Of a DNA stretch of 64,000 nucleotides, positions 51,506 to 61,657 are shown piece by piece (the first letter of the stretch is position 1; the number at the start of each line of letters is the position of its first letter). The position numbers were made by a program, and so were the translations under genes. Below the pieces are notes generated by a model. It was not told the DNA's origin. It made no database searches and saw only the letters and a list, made by a program, of their open reading frames with translations. The stretch comes from Mycolicibacterium iranicum (GTDB taxonomy: Bacteria > Actinomycetota > Actinomycetes > Mycobacteriales > Mycobacteriaceae), in assembly GCF_014190915.1 (NCBI RefSeq), contig NZ_JACHVU010000007.1, positions 186,001-250,000 on the forward strand, read 5' to 3'.

Positions 51506-52917
51506 CAGATCTCTCCGCTCTTCGCGTGAGCGCTCATCTCGCGCTCCCGTAACACTCGCCGCAGCACCTTGCCCGAGGGCAGGCGCGGGATGTCGTCGAC
51601 GACGACCACCCGGCTCGGTCGCTTGTAGGACGCGAGGCGCTCGGCGACCAGGCCGGCGAGCTCCTCGGGGTCGACGGCGCAACTCGTGGTGACCGCGGCG
51701 ACGATCGCTTCACCGTCGGCCGCGGGGACCCCGAAGACCGCGCAGTCCGCGACCGCGGGATGTCCGTGCAGCACGGCCTCCACCTCGGCCGGTGCCACCT
51801 GGAATCCGCGGACCTTGATCATCTCCTTGGTGCGGTCGGTGATCCGCAACCATCCGTCCGAGTCCATCGACCCCACGTCGCCGGTGCGATACCAGCCGTC
51901 CGAAAACGCTTGCGCCGTCCACTGTTCGGGTAGATACCCGGCCATGGCCGATGCCGAGCGCACCTGGATCTCGCCCTCCTGCCCCGGCCCCACGACCTCG
52001 CCGGTCTCCAGCGAGACGATCCGCAGCCCGACCCCGGCCACGGCGCGACCGACGGTGTCCAGCCGGGCGTCCTGCAGGTCGTTGCAGGAGATCACGGGCA
52101 GTTCACTGGCCCCGTAGGCCGTCACCCACGAGACGCCGGTGCGGGCGGACACCGCCTCGGCGACACTGCGTGTCACCGGAGTGGCACACCACATGATGTA
52201 GCGCAGCGAGGAGAGGTCGTGGTCTTCCAGCTTGGGATGGCGGGCCAGCGCGAGTGCGATCGGCGCGACGGCCATCTCGATGGTGATGCCGTCGGACTCG
52301 ATGTGGCGCAGCATGGTGTCGATGTCGAAGCGGCGGTGGAGCCGGATCCAGGTACCGGTGTCGAGCGCCATGATGATGTTCAGCAGGCCGAGGATGTGCG
52401 AGGGCGGGGTCATGACCTGCATGCGGTCGTCGGCGGTCAGTCCCAGCGCATCCCGCCAGTGCCTGATCGCCACAGCCAGGGACCCATGGGTGTGACGCAC
52501 CGCCTTCGGCATCCCGGTGGTGCCGGAACTGAAGACGAATACCGCATCGGTGTCCGGATCGACCGCTGCGGCGAGACCGCGCCCGGGGGTGATCTCCTCG
52601 TCGAGCGACACCATCGGCATGGCCTCGGCGAGCACCGGGTGATCTCCGATCGCATGGGTCGGCCCCGTCAACCCCAGCGCATGGTCCACCTCGGTCCGCT
52701 TCCACGCCGGGCTCAGGAGCACCGCCGCGGCACCGAGGCGCCAGATCGCGCGCAGTGCAATGACGAACTCGGGCCGGTTCGACGACATCACCGCGACGCG
52801 AGACCCCGTCCCGACGCCGCGGGCTGCCAGTTCGGCGGCCATACCCCCGGACAGCGCGTCGAGTTCGGCGAGGGTGTACTGCCGCTCCTCGAAGGCGAGC
52901 GCAGTCGGCTCACTCAC
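51505..52917 (-). CDS. AMP-dependent acyl-CoA ligase
   Basis: 470 aa, a compact ANL enzyme. FVFSSGTTGMPKAVRHTH is the P-loop motif, AYGASELPV corresponds to the YGxTE motif (Ser for Thr), RTGDVGSMDSDGWL and RTKEMIKVRGFQV form the hinge region, and LPSGKVLRRVL holds the catalytic Lys. It should make a CoA thioester for the FadE pair B and hydratase downstream. GTG 52917; the operator palindrome lies about 70 nt upstream. Confidence 0.92.
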   Translation of the reverse strand: MSEPTALAFEERQYTLAELDALSGGMAAELAARGVGTGSRVAVMSSNRPEFVIALRAIWRLGAAAVLLSPAWKRTEVDHALGLTGPTHAIGDHPVLAEAMPMVSLDEEITPGRGLAAAVDPDTDAVFVFSSGTTGMPKAVRHTHGSLAVAIRHWRDALGLTADDRMQVMTPPSHILGLLNIIMALDTGTWIRLHRRFDIDTMLRHIESDGITIEMAVAPIALALARHPKLEDHDLSSLRYIMWCATPVTRSVAEAVSARTGVSWVTAYGASELPVISCNDLQDARLDTVGRAVAGVGLRIVSLETGEVVGPGQEGEIQVRSASAMAGYLPEQWTAQAFSDGWYRTGDVGSMDSDGWLRITDRTKEMIKVRGFQVAPAEVEAVLHGHPAVADCAVFGVPAADGEAIVAAVTTSCAVDPEELAGLVAERLASYKRPSRVVVVDDIPRLPSGKVLRRVLREREMSAHAKSGEI

Positions 52918-52977
52918 GTTGCGCGCGCCCCTTCCGGAAGTAGTGGATGATGTTCGCGAGAGGATTACGGTTTGTCC

Positions 52978-52996
52978 AGGAGAATAGTATTCTCCT
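52978..52996. promoter_or_regulatory. regulon palindrome (AGGAGAATAGTATTCTCCT)
   Basis: A perfect 8-3-8 palindrome; the inner 6-3-6 core equals the regulon consensus, while the outer T/A is replaced by G/C. It is centred 43 nt before the ferredoxin start and 70 nt before the ligase start. The centre reads TAGTAT (TAnnnT). It lies between divergent genes like the other strong copies. Confidence 0.83.
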
Positions 52997-53029
52997 ATTA
53001 TCAGAATGACAATGTCGAGAGAGGGTCAT

Positions 53030-53359
53030 ATGACCGACCCGCAGACACCGGGAACGGGGTCCGCAGTGACCGAGGCAAGTGCGCCGGGGACCATCACCGT
53101 CAAGCTCGACGGCAGTACGGCGTCGGTCGCGCAACGATCCGGCGAGACGCTGCTCGAAAGTGCCCGCCGCGCGGGCATGGGCCCGCCGTTCTCGTGCGAA
53201 GCAGGCAACTGCGGTACCTGCATGGCGCTGCTGACTGACGGCACGGCCACCATGCGGGTCAATGACGCGCTGACCGAGGACGAGGTGGCCGAGGGTTACG
53301 TGCTCACCTGCCAAGCCGTCCCCGACACCCCGGCTGTGACGGTCGATTACGACCAGTGA
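53030..53359 (+). CDS. [2Fe-2S] plant-type ferredoxin
   Basis: 109 aa. Ligands are C56, C61, C64 and C94 (CEAGNCGTC ... LTCQA), the Cx4Cx2C...C pattern of plant/putidaredoxin-like ferredoxins. It is the only [2Fe-2S] ferredoxin in the window and could feed the Rieske oxygenase at 7549, although about 45 kb away, since both promoters carry the same palindrome. ATG 53030 follows GAGAGGG by 5 nt. Its end overlaps the CoA-transferase gene by 13 nt, tail to tail. Confidence 0.92.
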   Translation: MTDPQTPGTGSAVTEASAPGTITVKLDGSTASVAQRSGETLLESARRAGMGPPFSCEAGNCGTCMALLTDGTATMRVNDALTEDEVAEGYVLTCQAVPDTPAVTVDYDQ

Positions 53360-54402
53360 ACCGACGCGCCGGCGTGCTCATCGAGCGCCGGCGCCGGCCG
53401 GTACTCGGGCTCGTAGCCTGCGATCTTGATGGGGCTTCCCACCAGACGGAAAGCTCCTGCGGTGACCAATGCCTCCGGAGTCGCCCGGAGCGCCTCCGGC
53501 AGTGTCCGCACCGCGGCGACCGGAAGCCCCAGCGGCCGCAACCGCTCCTGCCAGTTCACCGCGGTGTCGGTTGCCAGGACAGCGCTGACCAGTTCGAGCA
53601 CCTCGTCGCGACGGGCCGCGCGTTCGGCCAGCGTCGCGAAGCCCTCGATACCCGCCTCGGCGGCGAACGCCGACCAGAACGCGTCATGGGTGATGAACAG
53701 AGCCAGGTACCCGTCGGCGGTCAGGAACAGCTGCGCCGGAACGTAGAACGAGTGCGCGCCATGGGGATACCGTTTCGGCTCGACTCCGTCGTTGAGGAAC
53801 GCCGCCGCCCGATAGTTCAGCTGCGAGAGCATCACATCCTGCATGGACACGTCGACCTGTCCGCCGCGGCCCGAGACGATCTGGGCCAGCAAGCCCAGCG
53901 CCGCGGTGAGACCCGTCGAATTGTCCACCGACGAGTACCCCGGCAGCGTGGGCGGACCTTCCGGATCGCCCGTCATCGCCGCCACGCCCGTCGCCGCCTG
54001 GATCACGTAGTCGAACGCGGGATCGTCGCCGCCGTCGAGCCCGAAACCCGTCAGCGCGACGCACACGATCGCCTCGTTGAACTCTTTGAGCGACTCGTAG
54101 GTCAAGCCCAGCCGCTTGATCGCCGACGGCTTCATGTTGACCAGTAGCGCATGCGAATTCGCGACCAGGTCACCCAGTTGCTGCCGCCCTTCGGCCGAGC
54201 GCAGGTCGAGCAGCACACTCTGCTTGTTGCGGTTCAGGCTCGCGAAGTAGCTGTCGCTGACCTGCCGGGAGATCTCGCCGCCCGGCGGCTCGATCTTGAT
54301 GACCTCGGCGCCGAGGTCGGCCAGCATCATCGTCGCGTACGGCCCGGCCAGCATGACGCCGACTTCGAGAATCCGGATGCCCGCCAGCGGGCCTGCGCTC
54401 AT
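53347..54402 (-). CDS. CaiB/BaiF CoA-transferase
   Basis: 351 aa, a shorter member. LAGIRILEVGVMLAGPYATMMLADLGAEVIK-type N-terminus is visible and the catalytic Asp is predicted in SSVDNSTGLTAAL (near residue 171). It should exchange CoA between acyl-CoA and an acid. ATG 54402 overlaps the LLM stop by 4 nt. Operon mate of the B12 mutase and LLM genes, perhaps loading the mutase substrate. Confidence 0.91.
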   Translation of the reverse strand: MSAGPLAGIRILEVGVMLAGPYATMMLADLGAEVIKIEPPGGEISRQVSDSYFASLNRNKQSVLLDLRSAEGRQQLGDLVANSHALLVNMKPSAIKRLGLTYESLKEFNEAIVCVALTGFGLDGGDDPAFDYVIQAATGVAAMTGDPEGPPTLPGYSSVDNSTGLTAALGLLAQIVSGRGGQVDVSMQDVMLSQLNYRAAAFLNDGVEPKRYPHGAHSFYVPAQLFLTADGYLALFITHDAFWSAFAAEAGIEGFATLAERAARRDEVLELVSAVLATDTAVNWQERLRPLGLPVAAVRTLPEALRATPEALVTAGAFRLVGSPIKIAGYEPEYRPAPALDEHAGASVHWS

Positions 54403-55355
54403 CGCACGGCCTTCGCGAGCTCGCCGATCACCTCTCGCGTCCGGTACTTCGATGCGACGAGCTCGTCGCGCGTCTCGCCGATCGGGAGCAGGCGCACCGA
54501 CAGGTCCGTGACACCGGCGTCGGCGAACTGCTTGAAACGAGCCAGGATGGCGTCCTCGTCGCCGGCCGCGCACAGGTCCCCGACGTTGCGGGCATCGCCC
54601 CGGTCGAGCAGCTTCTGATAGTTCGGCGAGGTCTCGGCTTCGGCGAGGATGCGGTTCGCGCGCTCCTTGGCCGCGTCGATCTCCGAGTTCGCGCACAGGC
54701 ACACGGGGATACCCGCGACGATGCGCGGCGCGGGGCGGCCCGCCTCCGCCGCAGCCTTGGTGATCTTCGGCGCGATGTGGTCACCGATCGCCTTCTCGTC
54801 AGCCATCCACAGCACGGTACCGTCGGCGCGCTCGCCGGCGATCTGCAGCATGACCGGGCCCAGCGCCGCCACGAGCACGGGCAGCGGTTGTTCTGCCCCC
54901 AACACCGTCGGGTTGTGCACGGTGAACGACGCGTTCTCGACGTCGACGTCGCCCGGACCGGACAGCGCCGCGTTGAGCACGTCGAGATAGTCGCGGGTGT
55001 AGGCGGCCGGCTTCTCGTACGGGATGCCGAGCATGTCGCGCACGATCCAGTGATGCGACGGGCCCACGCCGAGCGCGAGGCGCCCGCCAGCCATGGCGTG
55101 CACCGACAGAGCCTGCCGGGCGAGGGCGATCGGATGCTGGGCCTGCAACGGGACCACCGCGGTGCCGAGCTCGATGCGTGACGTGTGCGCGGCCATCAGC
55201 GCGACCATGGTCAGGCAGTCGAAGTCGTTCGGCACCTGGGGCATCCACGCGGTGTCGAGACCGGCGGACTCGGCCCACTCGATGTCGGACACCAGCTTGG
55301 CGACCTTGCGCGCCATGTCGCCGCGCTCGGCCCCGATCATCACGCCGAGCCTCAT
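54399..55355 (-). CDS. LLM class oxidoreductase (probably F420-dependent)
   Basis: 318 aa TIM barrel. MRLGVMIGAERGD, GLDTAWMPQVPNDFD and RLALGVGPSHHWIV are typical of the mycobacterial F420-dependent luciferase-like group rather than the FMN group. It would reduce or oxidise an alcohol, ketone or enone using F420. It lies 88 nt downstream of the mutase small-subunit gene, separated by the hairpin at 55380, and is translationally coupled to the CoA-transferase. Confidence 0.88.
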   Translation of the reverse strand: MRLGVMIGAERGDMARKVAKLVSDIEWAESAGLDTAWMPQVPNDFDCLTMVALMAAHTSRIELGTAVVPLQAQHPIALARQALSVHAMAGGRLALGVGPSHHWIVRDMLGIPYEKPAAYTRDYLDVLNAALSGPGDVDVENASFTVHNPTVLGAEQPLPVLVAALGPVMLQIAGERADGTVLWMADEKAIGDHIAPKITKAAAEAGRPAPRIVAGIPVCLCANSEIDAAKERANRILAEAETSPNYQKLLDRGDARNVGDLCAAGDEDAILARFKQFADAGVTDLSVRLLPIGETRDELVASKYRTREVIGELAKAVR

Positions 55356-55379
55356 GTTCGATCCAACTCCTTCACCGAG

Positions 55380-55427
55380 AGTGCGCTCAGATCGCGCCCG
55401 AGGCCCCGGTGGCGCTCTGAGCGCACT
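55380..55427. repeat. 12-bp perfect inverted repeat with inner stem
   Basis: AGTGCGCTCAGA (55380-55391) pairs exactly with TCTGAGCGCACT (55416-55427). Inside, GCGCC (55394-55398) pairs with GGCGC (55411-55415). It lies in the 88-nt gap between the mutase genes and the LLM gene of the same strand. No U-tract. It may be a processing/attenuation hairpin or another dispersed palindrome. Confidence 0.85.
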
Positions 55428-55443
55428 ATCGGCGATCGTGCGA

Positions 55444-55844
55444 TCACGACTGGTCCACCTTTTCGGTCAACGCGCGGACGTCGCGGACGAGGTCGTCGAG
55501 CGACGTGCCGGTCGGGAAGACCGCCGCCGCCCCGGCGTCGAGGAGCTTCTGCACATCGCCCTGGGGGATCGTGCCTCCGACGACGACCGCGATGTCACCG
55601 GCGTCGGCGGCCCGCAGCGCCGCGACCGTTCTCGTCGTGAGCGTCACGTGCGCCCCGGACAGAATCGAAAGGCCCACCAGCGCAACATCTTCCTGCAACG
55701 CGATCGACACGATGTCCTCGATGCGCTGCCGGATGCCGGTGTAGATCACCTCGAAGCCGGCGTCACGCAGCGTGCGGGCGACGATCTTGGCTCCCCGGTC
55801 GTGACCGTCCAGACCCGGTTTGGCCACCAGAACACGCGCGCTCA

Positions 55845-55845
<1 letters not shown>
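55444..55845 (-). CDS. cobalamin-binding small subunit of acyl-CoA mutase
   Basis: 133 aa B12-binding domain. The base-off motif DxHxxG reads LDGHDRG, with GLSILSGAH (SxL) and VVVGGTIP (GG) completing the family signature. It carries coenzyme B12 for the large subunit encoded just upstream. GTG 55845 shares one base with that gene's TAG (TAGTG), a tight coupling. This separate-subunit layout is that of isobutyryl-CoA-mutase-type enzymes, not of one-chain methylmalonyl-CoA mutase. Confidence 0.94.
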
Positions 55846-57434
<1,589 letters not shown>

Positions 57435-57459
57435 CGATGGATAACGTACTTGCAAAAAA

Positions 57460-57476
57460 TGAGAATGCCAATACCG
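57460..57476. promoter_or_regulatory. degenerate regulon half-site before the mutase genes
   Basis: TGAGAATGCC at 57460-57469 is a perfect left arm; the right arm (AATACCG) is poor. It lies 26 nt before the mutase start, close to the spacing at other sites. Supports, but does not prove, membership of the regulon. Confidence 0.45.
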
Positions 57477-57568
57477 TCTGAGGGAAAGCTGCACGCAGCG
57501 ATACGTGCGACACCCCGTACGGGCGGCCCGACGCCCCGGTACACAGCGATTATGGGATTCCCCTAAAA

Positions 57569-57585
57569 TGAGAACGGCACTATCT
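57569..57585. promoter_or_regulatory. degenerate regulon site before the SDR-ligase genes
   Basis: TGAGAACGGCACTATCT: the left arm has one mismatch and the right arm matches at four of seven positions. It is centred 33 nt before the TTG start of the SDR gene, similar to the strong sites. An in-frame ATG at 57568 lies in this site and is therefore an unlikely start. Confidence 0.45.
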
Positions 57586-57609
57586 GGCGCCGATGAGGAG
57601 GGCCGACGT

Positions 57610-58473
57610 TTGCCTGAGCACAACCAGAGCGACGCGACATCGTTCACCGACCGCACCCTCGTGGTCTCGGGGGGCAGTCGCGGCATCGGACTCGCGATCG
57701 CGCTCGGCGCCGCGCGCCGGGGCGCCAACGTCGTCCTGCTCGCCAAGACCGCCGAGCCCCACCCCAAGCTGCCCGGCACCGTGCACACCGCCGTCGCCGA
57801 GGTCGAGGCGGCCGGCGGCAGGGGCGTCGCGGTGGTCGGGGACGTCCGTAAAGAGGAAGACGTGGCGCGCGCCATCGACACCGCGGTCGACCAGTTCGGC
57901 GGGGTGGACATCGTGGTGAATAACGCCAGTGCGATCGCCACCGAGCCCACCGAGGCGCTGTCGGCCAAGAAGTTCGATCTGATGATGGACATCAACGTCC
58001 GCGGCACGTTCCTGCTGACGAAGGCGGCGCTCCCCTACCTGAAGAAGTCCGCCTCGGCGCACGTGGTGACGCTCGCCCCGCCGATGAACATGAATCCCCA
58101 GTGGCTCGGCGCACACCCGTCCTACACGCTGTCCAAGTACGGGATGACGCTGCTGACCCTGGGCTGGGCCCAGGAGTACGGCGCGGAACCGGATGCCGCC
58201 CTCGGGTTCAGCTGCCTGTGGCCGGAGACCTACATCGCCACGTCGGCGGTGACGAACATGGCCGACGGCGGCGAACTGGTCGCATCGTCGCGCAGCCCTG
58301 AGATCATGGCCGACGCCGCCGTGGAGATCCTGTCCCGGCCCCCCGCGGCGGTCAACGGCCGGTGCTTCATCGACTCGGAGGTGCTGACCGAGGCCGGCGT
58401 GACCGACCTGTCGCGCTACGGAGGCGGCGACGATCCCATCCTCGACATCTTCGTCGACGAGCGCACCTCATGA
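57610..58473 (+). CDS. SDR family oxidoreductase (HSDL2-like)
   Basis: 287 aa. LVVSGGSRGIG near residue 17, LAKTAEPHPKLPGTVHTA after beta-2 (a long loop typical of hydroxysteroid dehydrogenase-like 2 proteins), NNASAI, and SYTLSKYGM with Tyr and Lys; THAPP-type TLAPPMNMNP precedes it. The TTG start at 57610 is chosen because GAGGAGG lies 7 nt upstream and an earlier ATG falls in the operator-like site. Overlaps the ligase gene by 4 nt. Confidence 0.87.
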   Translation: MPEHNQSDATSFTDRTLVVSGGSRGIGLAIALGAARRGANVVLLAKTAEPHPKLPGTVHTAVAEVEAAGGRGVAVVGDVRKEEDVARAIDTAVDQFGGVDIVVNNASAIATEPTEALSAKKFDLMMDINVRGTFLLTKAALPYLKKSASAHVVTLAPPMNMNPQWLGAHPSYTLSKYGMTLLTLGWAQEYGAEPDAALGFSCLWPETYIATSAVTNMADGGELVASSRSPEIMADAAVEILSRPPAAVNGRCFIDSEVLTEAGVTDLSRYGGGDDPILDIFVDERTS

Positions 58474-59996
58474 GCATCTCGCTGCTGCTGGAGATGGCGC
58501 TCGACGCCGGCGCCGACCGCACGGCCGTCGTCTCGGACGAACTGCGCCTCACCACCGCCGACGTCAGTGCCCTGGCCGACGGCGGGGGCGGGCTGATCGC
58601 CGCGTCGGGCGCCCGGCATGTCGCCTACGTGGGTACCGGCGGTGCACTCCTGCCGCTGCTCCTCTTCGCCTCGGCACGTGCGGCCATCCCGTTCACGCCG
58701 CTGAACTACCGGTTGTCGGCCGACGGTCTGCGGGCGCTGCTCGATCGGCTCCCCGACCCACTGGTGGTCGTCGATGACGAATACCGCGAGGCTGTCGGCG
58801 ACGGGTACCGCACGATGGGGTCGACCGAATTCCTCGACGCCGCGCGGACCGCCGAACCCGCCGCCGAGTTCGCCGACCCGGATTCGGTCGGGGTCGTGCT
58901 GTTCACCTCCGGCACCACCTCGAAGCCGAAGGCTGTCGAGCTGACGCACACCAACCTGACCAGCTACATCATGGGCACCGTCGAGTTCGCGTCGGCCGAA
59001 CCCGACGATGCCGCACTGATCTGTGTACCGCCGTACCACATCGCAGGCGTCAGCGCGGCGCTGTCGAATCTGTACGCGGGCCGAAAGATGGTGTACCTGA
59101 GGCACTTCGACGCCGACACGTGGGTGCGGCTGGTCGCCGAGGAAGGGGTCACCTCCGCCACCGTGGTGCCGACGATGCTCGACCGCATCGTCTCGGTACT
59201 GGAGGCGACGGGGACGACACTGCCGACGCTGCGCACGTTGGCCTACGGCGGATCCAAGGTGCCCCTGCCGTTGGTCCGCAAGGCGCTGTCGCTGCTGCCG
59301 ACCGTCGGCTTCGTCAACGCCTACGGGCTCACCGAGACCAGCTCGACGATCGCCGTGCTCACGCCCGACGATCACCGCGCCGCCCTCGCCGGCGCCGACG
59401 AAGCGGCCGCCCGCAGGCTCGGCTCTGTCGGTCAACCCGTCCCGGGTATCGAGGTCGAGATCCGCGGCGAGGACGGATCGGTTCTCGGCGCGGGTGAGAC
59501 GGGCGAGCTGTTCGTGCGCGGCGAGCAGGTGTCCGGCAAGTACACCGACATCGGCTCGGTTCTCGACGAGCAGGGCTGGTTCCCGACCAAGGATGTCGCC
59601 TACCTCGACGAGGAGGGTTACCTCTTCATCGGCGGGCGCTCCGACGACACGATCATCCGGGGTGGGGAGAACATCGCCCCGGCCGAGATCGAAGACGTCC
59701 TGGTGGAGCATCCGGACGTCCGTGACTGCGCGGTGGTCGGGGCCGACGATCCGGAGTGGGGTCAGATCATCGTCGCCGTCGTGGTCACCCACGCCGACGC
59801 CGAGCCGGACGTCGAAGACCTGCGGGCTTATGTGCGAGCGCAGCTTCGCGGGTCCCGGACCCCCGACCGCGTGGTGTTCCGGGACGAACTGCCCACCAAC
59901 GCGACCGGCAAGGTGCTGCGCCGTGAACTCGTCAGCGAACTGAACCAGGACCGATCGCCGGCACAGCCGGCCGCGACACAAGGAGCCCCCGCATGA
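58470..59996 (+). CDS. AMP-dependent acyl-CoA ligase
   Basis: 508 aa ANL enzyme. VLFTSGTTSKPKAVELTH is the P-loop motif (Ser for Gly), AYGLTETSS the A5 motif, FPTKDVAYLDEEGYL and GRSDDTIIRGGENI the hinge, and TNATGKVLRREL holds the catalytic Lys. It should activate a pathway acid. The ATG overlaps the SDR stop, and its own stop overlaps the next ATG by 4 nt, so three genes are coupled. Substrate unknown. Confidence 0.92.
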   Translation: MSISLLLEMALDAGADRTAVVSDELRLTTADVSALADGGGGLIAASGARHVAYVGTGGALLPLLLFASARAAIPFTPLNYRLSADGLRALLDRLPDPLVVVDDEYREAVGDGYRTMGSTEFLDAARTAEPAAEFADPDSVGVVLFTSGTTSKPKAVELTHTNLTSYIMGTVEFASAEPDDAALICVPPYHIAGVSAALSNLYAGRKMVYLRHFDADTWVRLVAEEGVTSATVVPTMLDRIVSVLEATGTTLPTLRTLAYGGSKVPLPLVRKALSLLPTVGFVNAYGLTETSSTIAVLTPDDHRAALAGADEAAARRLGSVGQPVPGIEVEIRGEDGSVLGAGETGELFVRGEQVSGKYTDIGSVLDEQGWFPTKDVAYLDEEGYLFIGGRSDDTIIRGGENIAPAEIEDVLVEHPDVRDCAVVGADDPEWGQIIVAVVVTHADAEPDVEDLRAYVRAQLRGSRTPDRVVFRDELPTNATGKVLRRELVSELNQDRSPAQPAATQGAPA

Positions 59997-60301
59997 TCAA
60001 GAACGGCACGCGACTGCAGAGCCAGGTCTGCGACACACAGGTGATCGTGGTCCGAAGCGCGGACAGCCTCGACGACCTGCGGGCGGGCGGGGCCCCCATG
60101 GTGCAGATCGGCGCCGAGGGCGGGGCGGATTCGAACCTCACCCTCGACGAAAGCCTCGCCGACGGGAACCTGATGGGTAAGCGCTACGTCGACGACGGGG
60201 GCGCCGAGGTTCTGGTCACCAAAGCCGGGAAGGGCACGCTCAGCATCGGGTCGACTCCGCTGGCCCTCAAGGAAGCCAAGCCGCTGCCCGCCTCGGACTG
60301 A
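59993..60301 (+). CDS. small protein of unknown function coupled to the ligase gene
   Basis: 102 aa, not recognised. Sequence starts MIKNGTRLQSQVCDTQVIVVR; it continues with GGAPM, DSNLTLDESLADGN and RYVDDGGAEVLVTKAGKGTL, suggesting a small beta-rich domain. One Cys, no signal or membrane segment. It overlaps the ligase end by 4 nt and precedes the transporter by 2 nt, so it is a real, co-translated gene. It may be an accessory or stand-alone binding domain for the ligase; that is only inference. Confidence 0.8.
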   Translation: MIKNGTRLQSQVCDTQVIVVRSADSLDDLRAGGAPMVQIGAEGGADSNLTLDESLADGNLMGKRYVDDGGAEVLVTKAGKGTLSIGSTPLALKEAKPLPASD

Positions 60302-60303
60302 GC

Positions 60304-61644
60304 ATGGCCGACGGACGCCCGGGCGGGGAGCAGACACCGGCGGTGTCGCCGCGACGGGTCGCGTTCGCCAGCTTCATCGGCACGACCGTCGAGTTCTACG
60401 ACTTCCTGATCTACGGCACCGCCGCGGCCTTGGTCTTTCCGAAGCTGTTCTTCCCCAACGCTTCTCCGGCCGCCGGGGTGCTGCTGTCGTTCGCGACGTT
60501 CGGCGTGGGCTTCTTCGCCCGCCCGCTGGGCGGAATCGTGTTCGGGCACTTCGGCGATCGTCTCGGGCGACGCCGGATGCTGGTCTACTCGCTCGTGGGC
60601 ATGGGGGTGTCCACGGTCCTGATCGGGCTGCTGCCGACCTACGCCCAGATCGGTATCGCCGCACCGGTGCTGCTCACACTGCTGCGCCTGGCGCAGGGAT
60701 TCGCGGTGGGTGGCGAGTGGGGCGGCGCGACACTGATGGCCGTCGAACACGCCTCGGCGGGCCGGCGAGGGTTCTACGGGGCCTTCCCACAGATGGGCGC
60801 GCCGGCCGGCACCGCGGCGGCCACCCTGGCGTTCTATGTCGCCGCCACGCTGCCCGACGATCAGTTCCTCTCGTGGGGCTGGCGGCTGCCCTTCCTCGTC
60901 AGTGCGATTCTGATCGTCATCGGTCTCGTCGTGCGCCTGACCGTGACCGAGAGCCCGCATTTCGCCGACCTGGAACGCCGTGCCCGGGTCGCCCGCACGC
61001 CGATCGTCGCGGCGTTCCGGCGGCACTGGCGGGAGATCCTGCTGGTGGCCGGCGCCTACCTGTCCCAGGGCGTGTTCGCCTACATCTGCGTGGCGTACCT
61101 GGTGTCCTACGCCACCTCCGTCGCCGGCATCCCCCGGGACTGGGCGCTGTTCGGAGTCTTCATCGGTGCGGTCGTCGCGGTGGCGACCTATCCGCTCTTC
61201 GGTGCGCTGTCGGACCGGGTCGGTCGCAAACCGCTGTTCCTGGCCGGGGTGGTGGCGATGGCCCTGGCCGTGATCCCGACGTTCGCGTTGATCGACACGG
61301 GCGAACCGGCACTGTTCGTGCTCGCGCTGGTGCTCGTCTTCGGCCTGGCGATGGCCCCGGCCGCAGGAGTCACCGGGGCGCTGTTCTCGATGGCGTTCGA
61401 CGCCGACGTCCGCTACAGCGGCGTCTCGATCGGCTACACCCTCTCGCAGGTGATGGGCTCGGCATTCGCGCCGACCATCGCCACGGCGCTCTACGGCGCC
61501 ACCGGGTCGAGCAACGCGATCGCCGCGTATCTGATTGCGGTGTCGGTGGTCTCGGCGATCGCGGTGTGCTTCATGCCGGGCGGGTGGCGAGCGGCCTCGG
61601 CGGCAACCGAGTCCGAAGCGGCGCAGATCCGGGCGGGCGGCTGA
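60304..61644 (+). CDS. MFS transporter, metabolite:H+ symporter (MHS) family
   Basis: 446 aa, about 12 membrane segments. FIGTTVEFYDFLIYGTAAALVFPKLFF-like TM1, GGIVFGHFGDRLGRRR (the MFS loop 2-3 motif) and GGEWGGATLMAVEHA are hallmarks of MHS (ProP/ShiA/KgtP-like) proton symporters, which import organic acids, aromatic acids or betaines. It probably imports a substrate acid of the island, activated by the upstream ligase. It begins 2 nt after the 102-aa gene. Confidence 0.92.
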   Translation: MADGRPGGEQTPAVSPRRVAFASFIGTTVEFYDFLIYGTAAALVFPKLFFPNASPAAGVLLSFATFGVGFFARPLGGIVFGHFGDRLGRRRMLVYSLVGMGVSTVLIGLLPTYAQIGIAAPVLLTLLRLAQGFAVGGEWGGATLMAVEHASAGRRGFYGAFPQMGAPAGTAAATLAFYVAATLPDDQFLSWGWRLPFLVSAILIVIGLVVRLTVTESPHFADLERRARVARTPIVAAFRRHWREILLVAGAYLSQGVFAYICVAYLVSYATSVAGIPRDWALFGVFIGAVVAVATYPLFGALSDRVGRKPLFLAGVVAMALAVIPTFALIDTGEPALFVLALVLVFGLAMAPAAGVTGALFSMAFDADVRYSGVSIGYTLSQVMGSAFAPTIATALYGATGSSNAIAAYLIAVSVVSAIAVCFMPGGWRAASAATESEAAQIRAGG

Positions 61645-61657
61645 TACCTTCGGCCGT

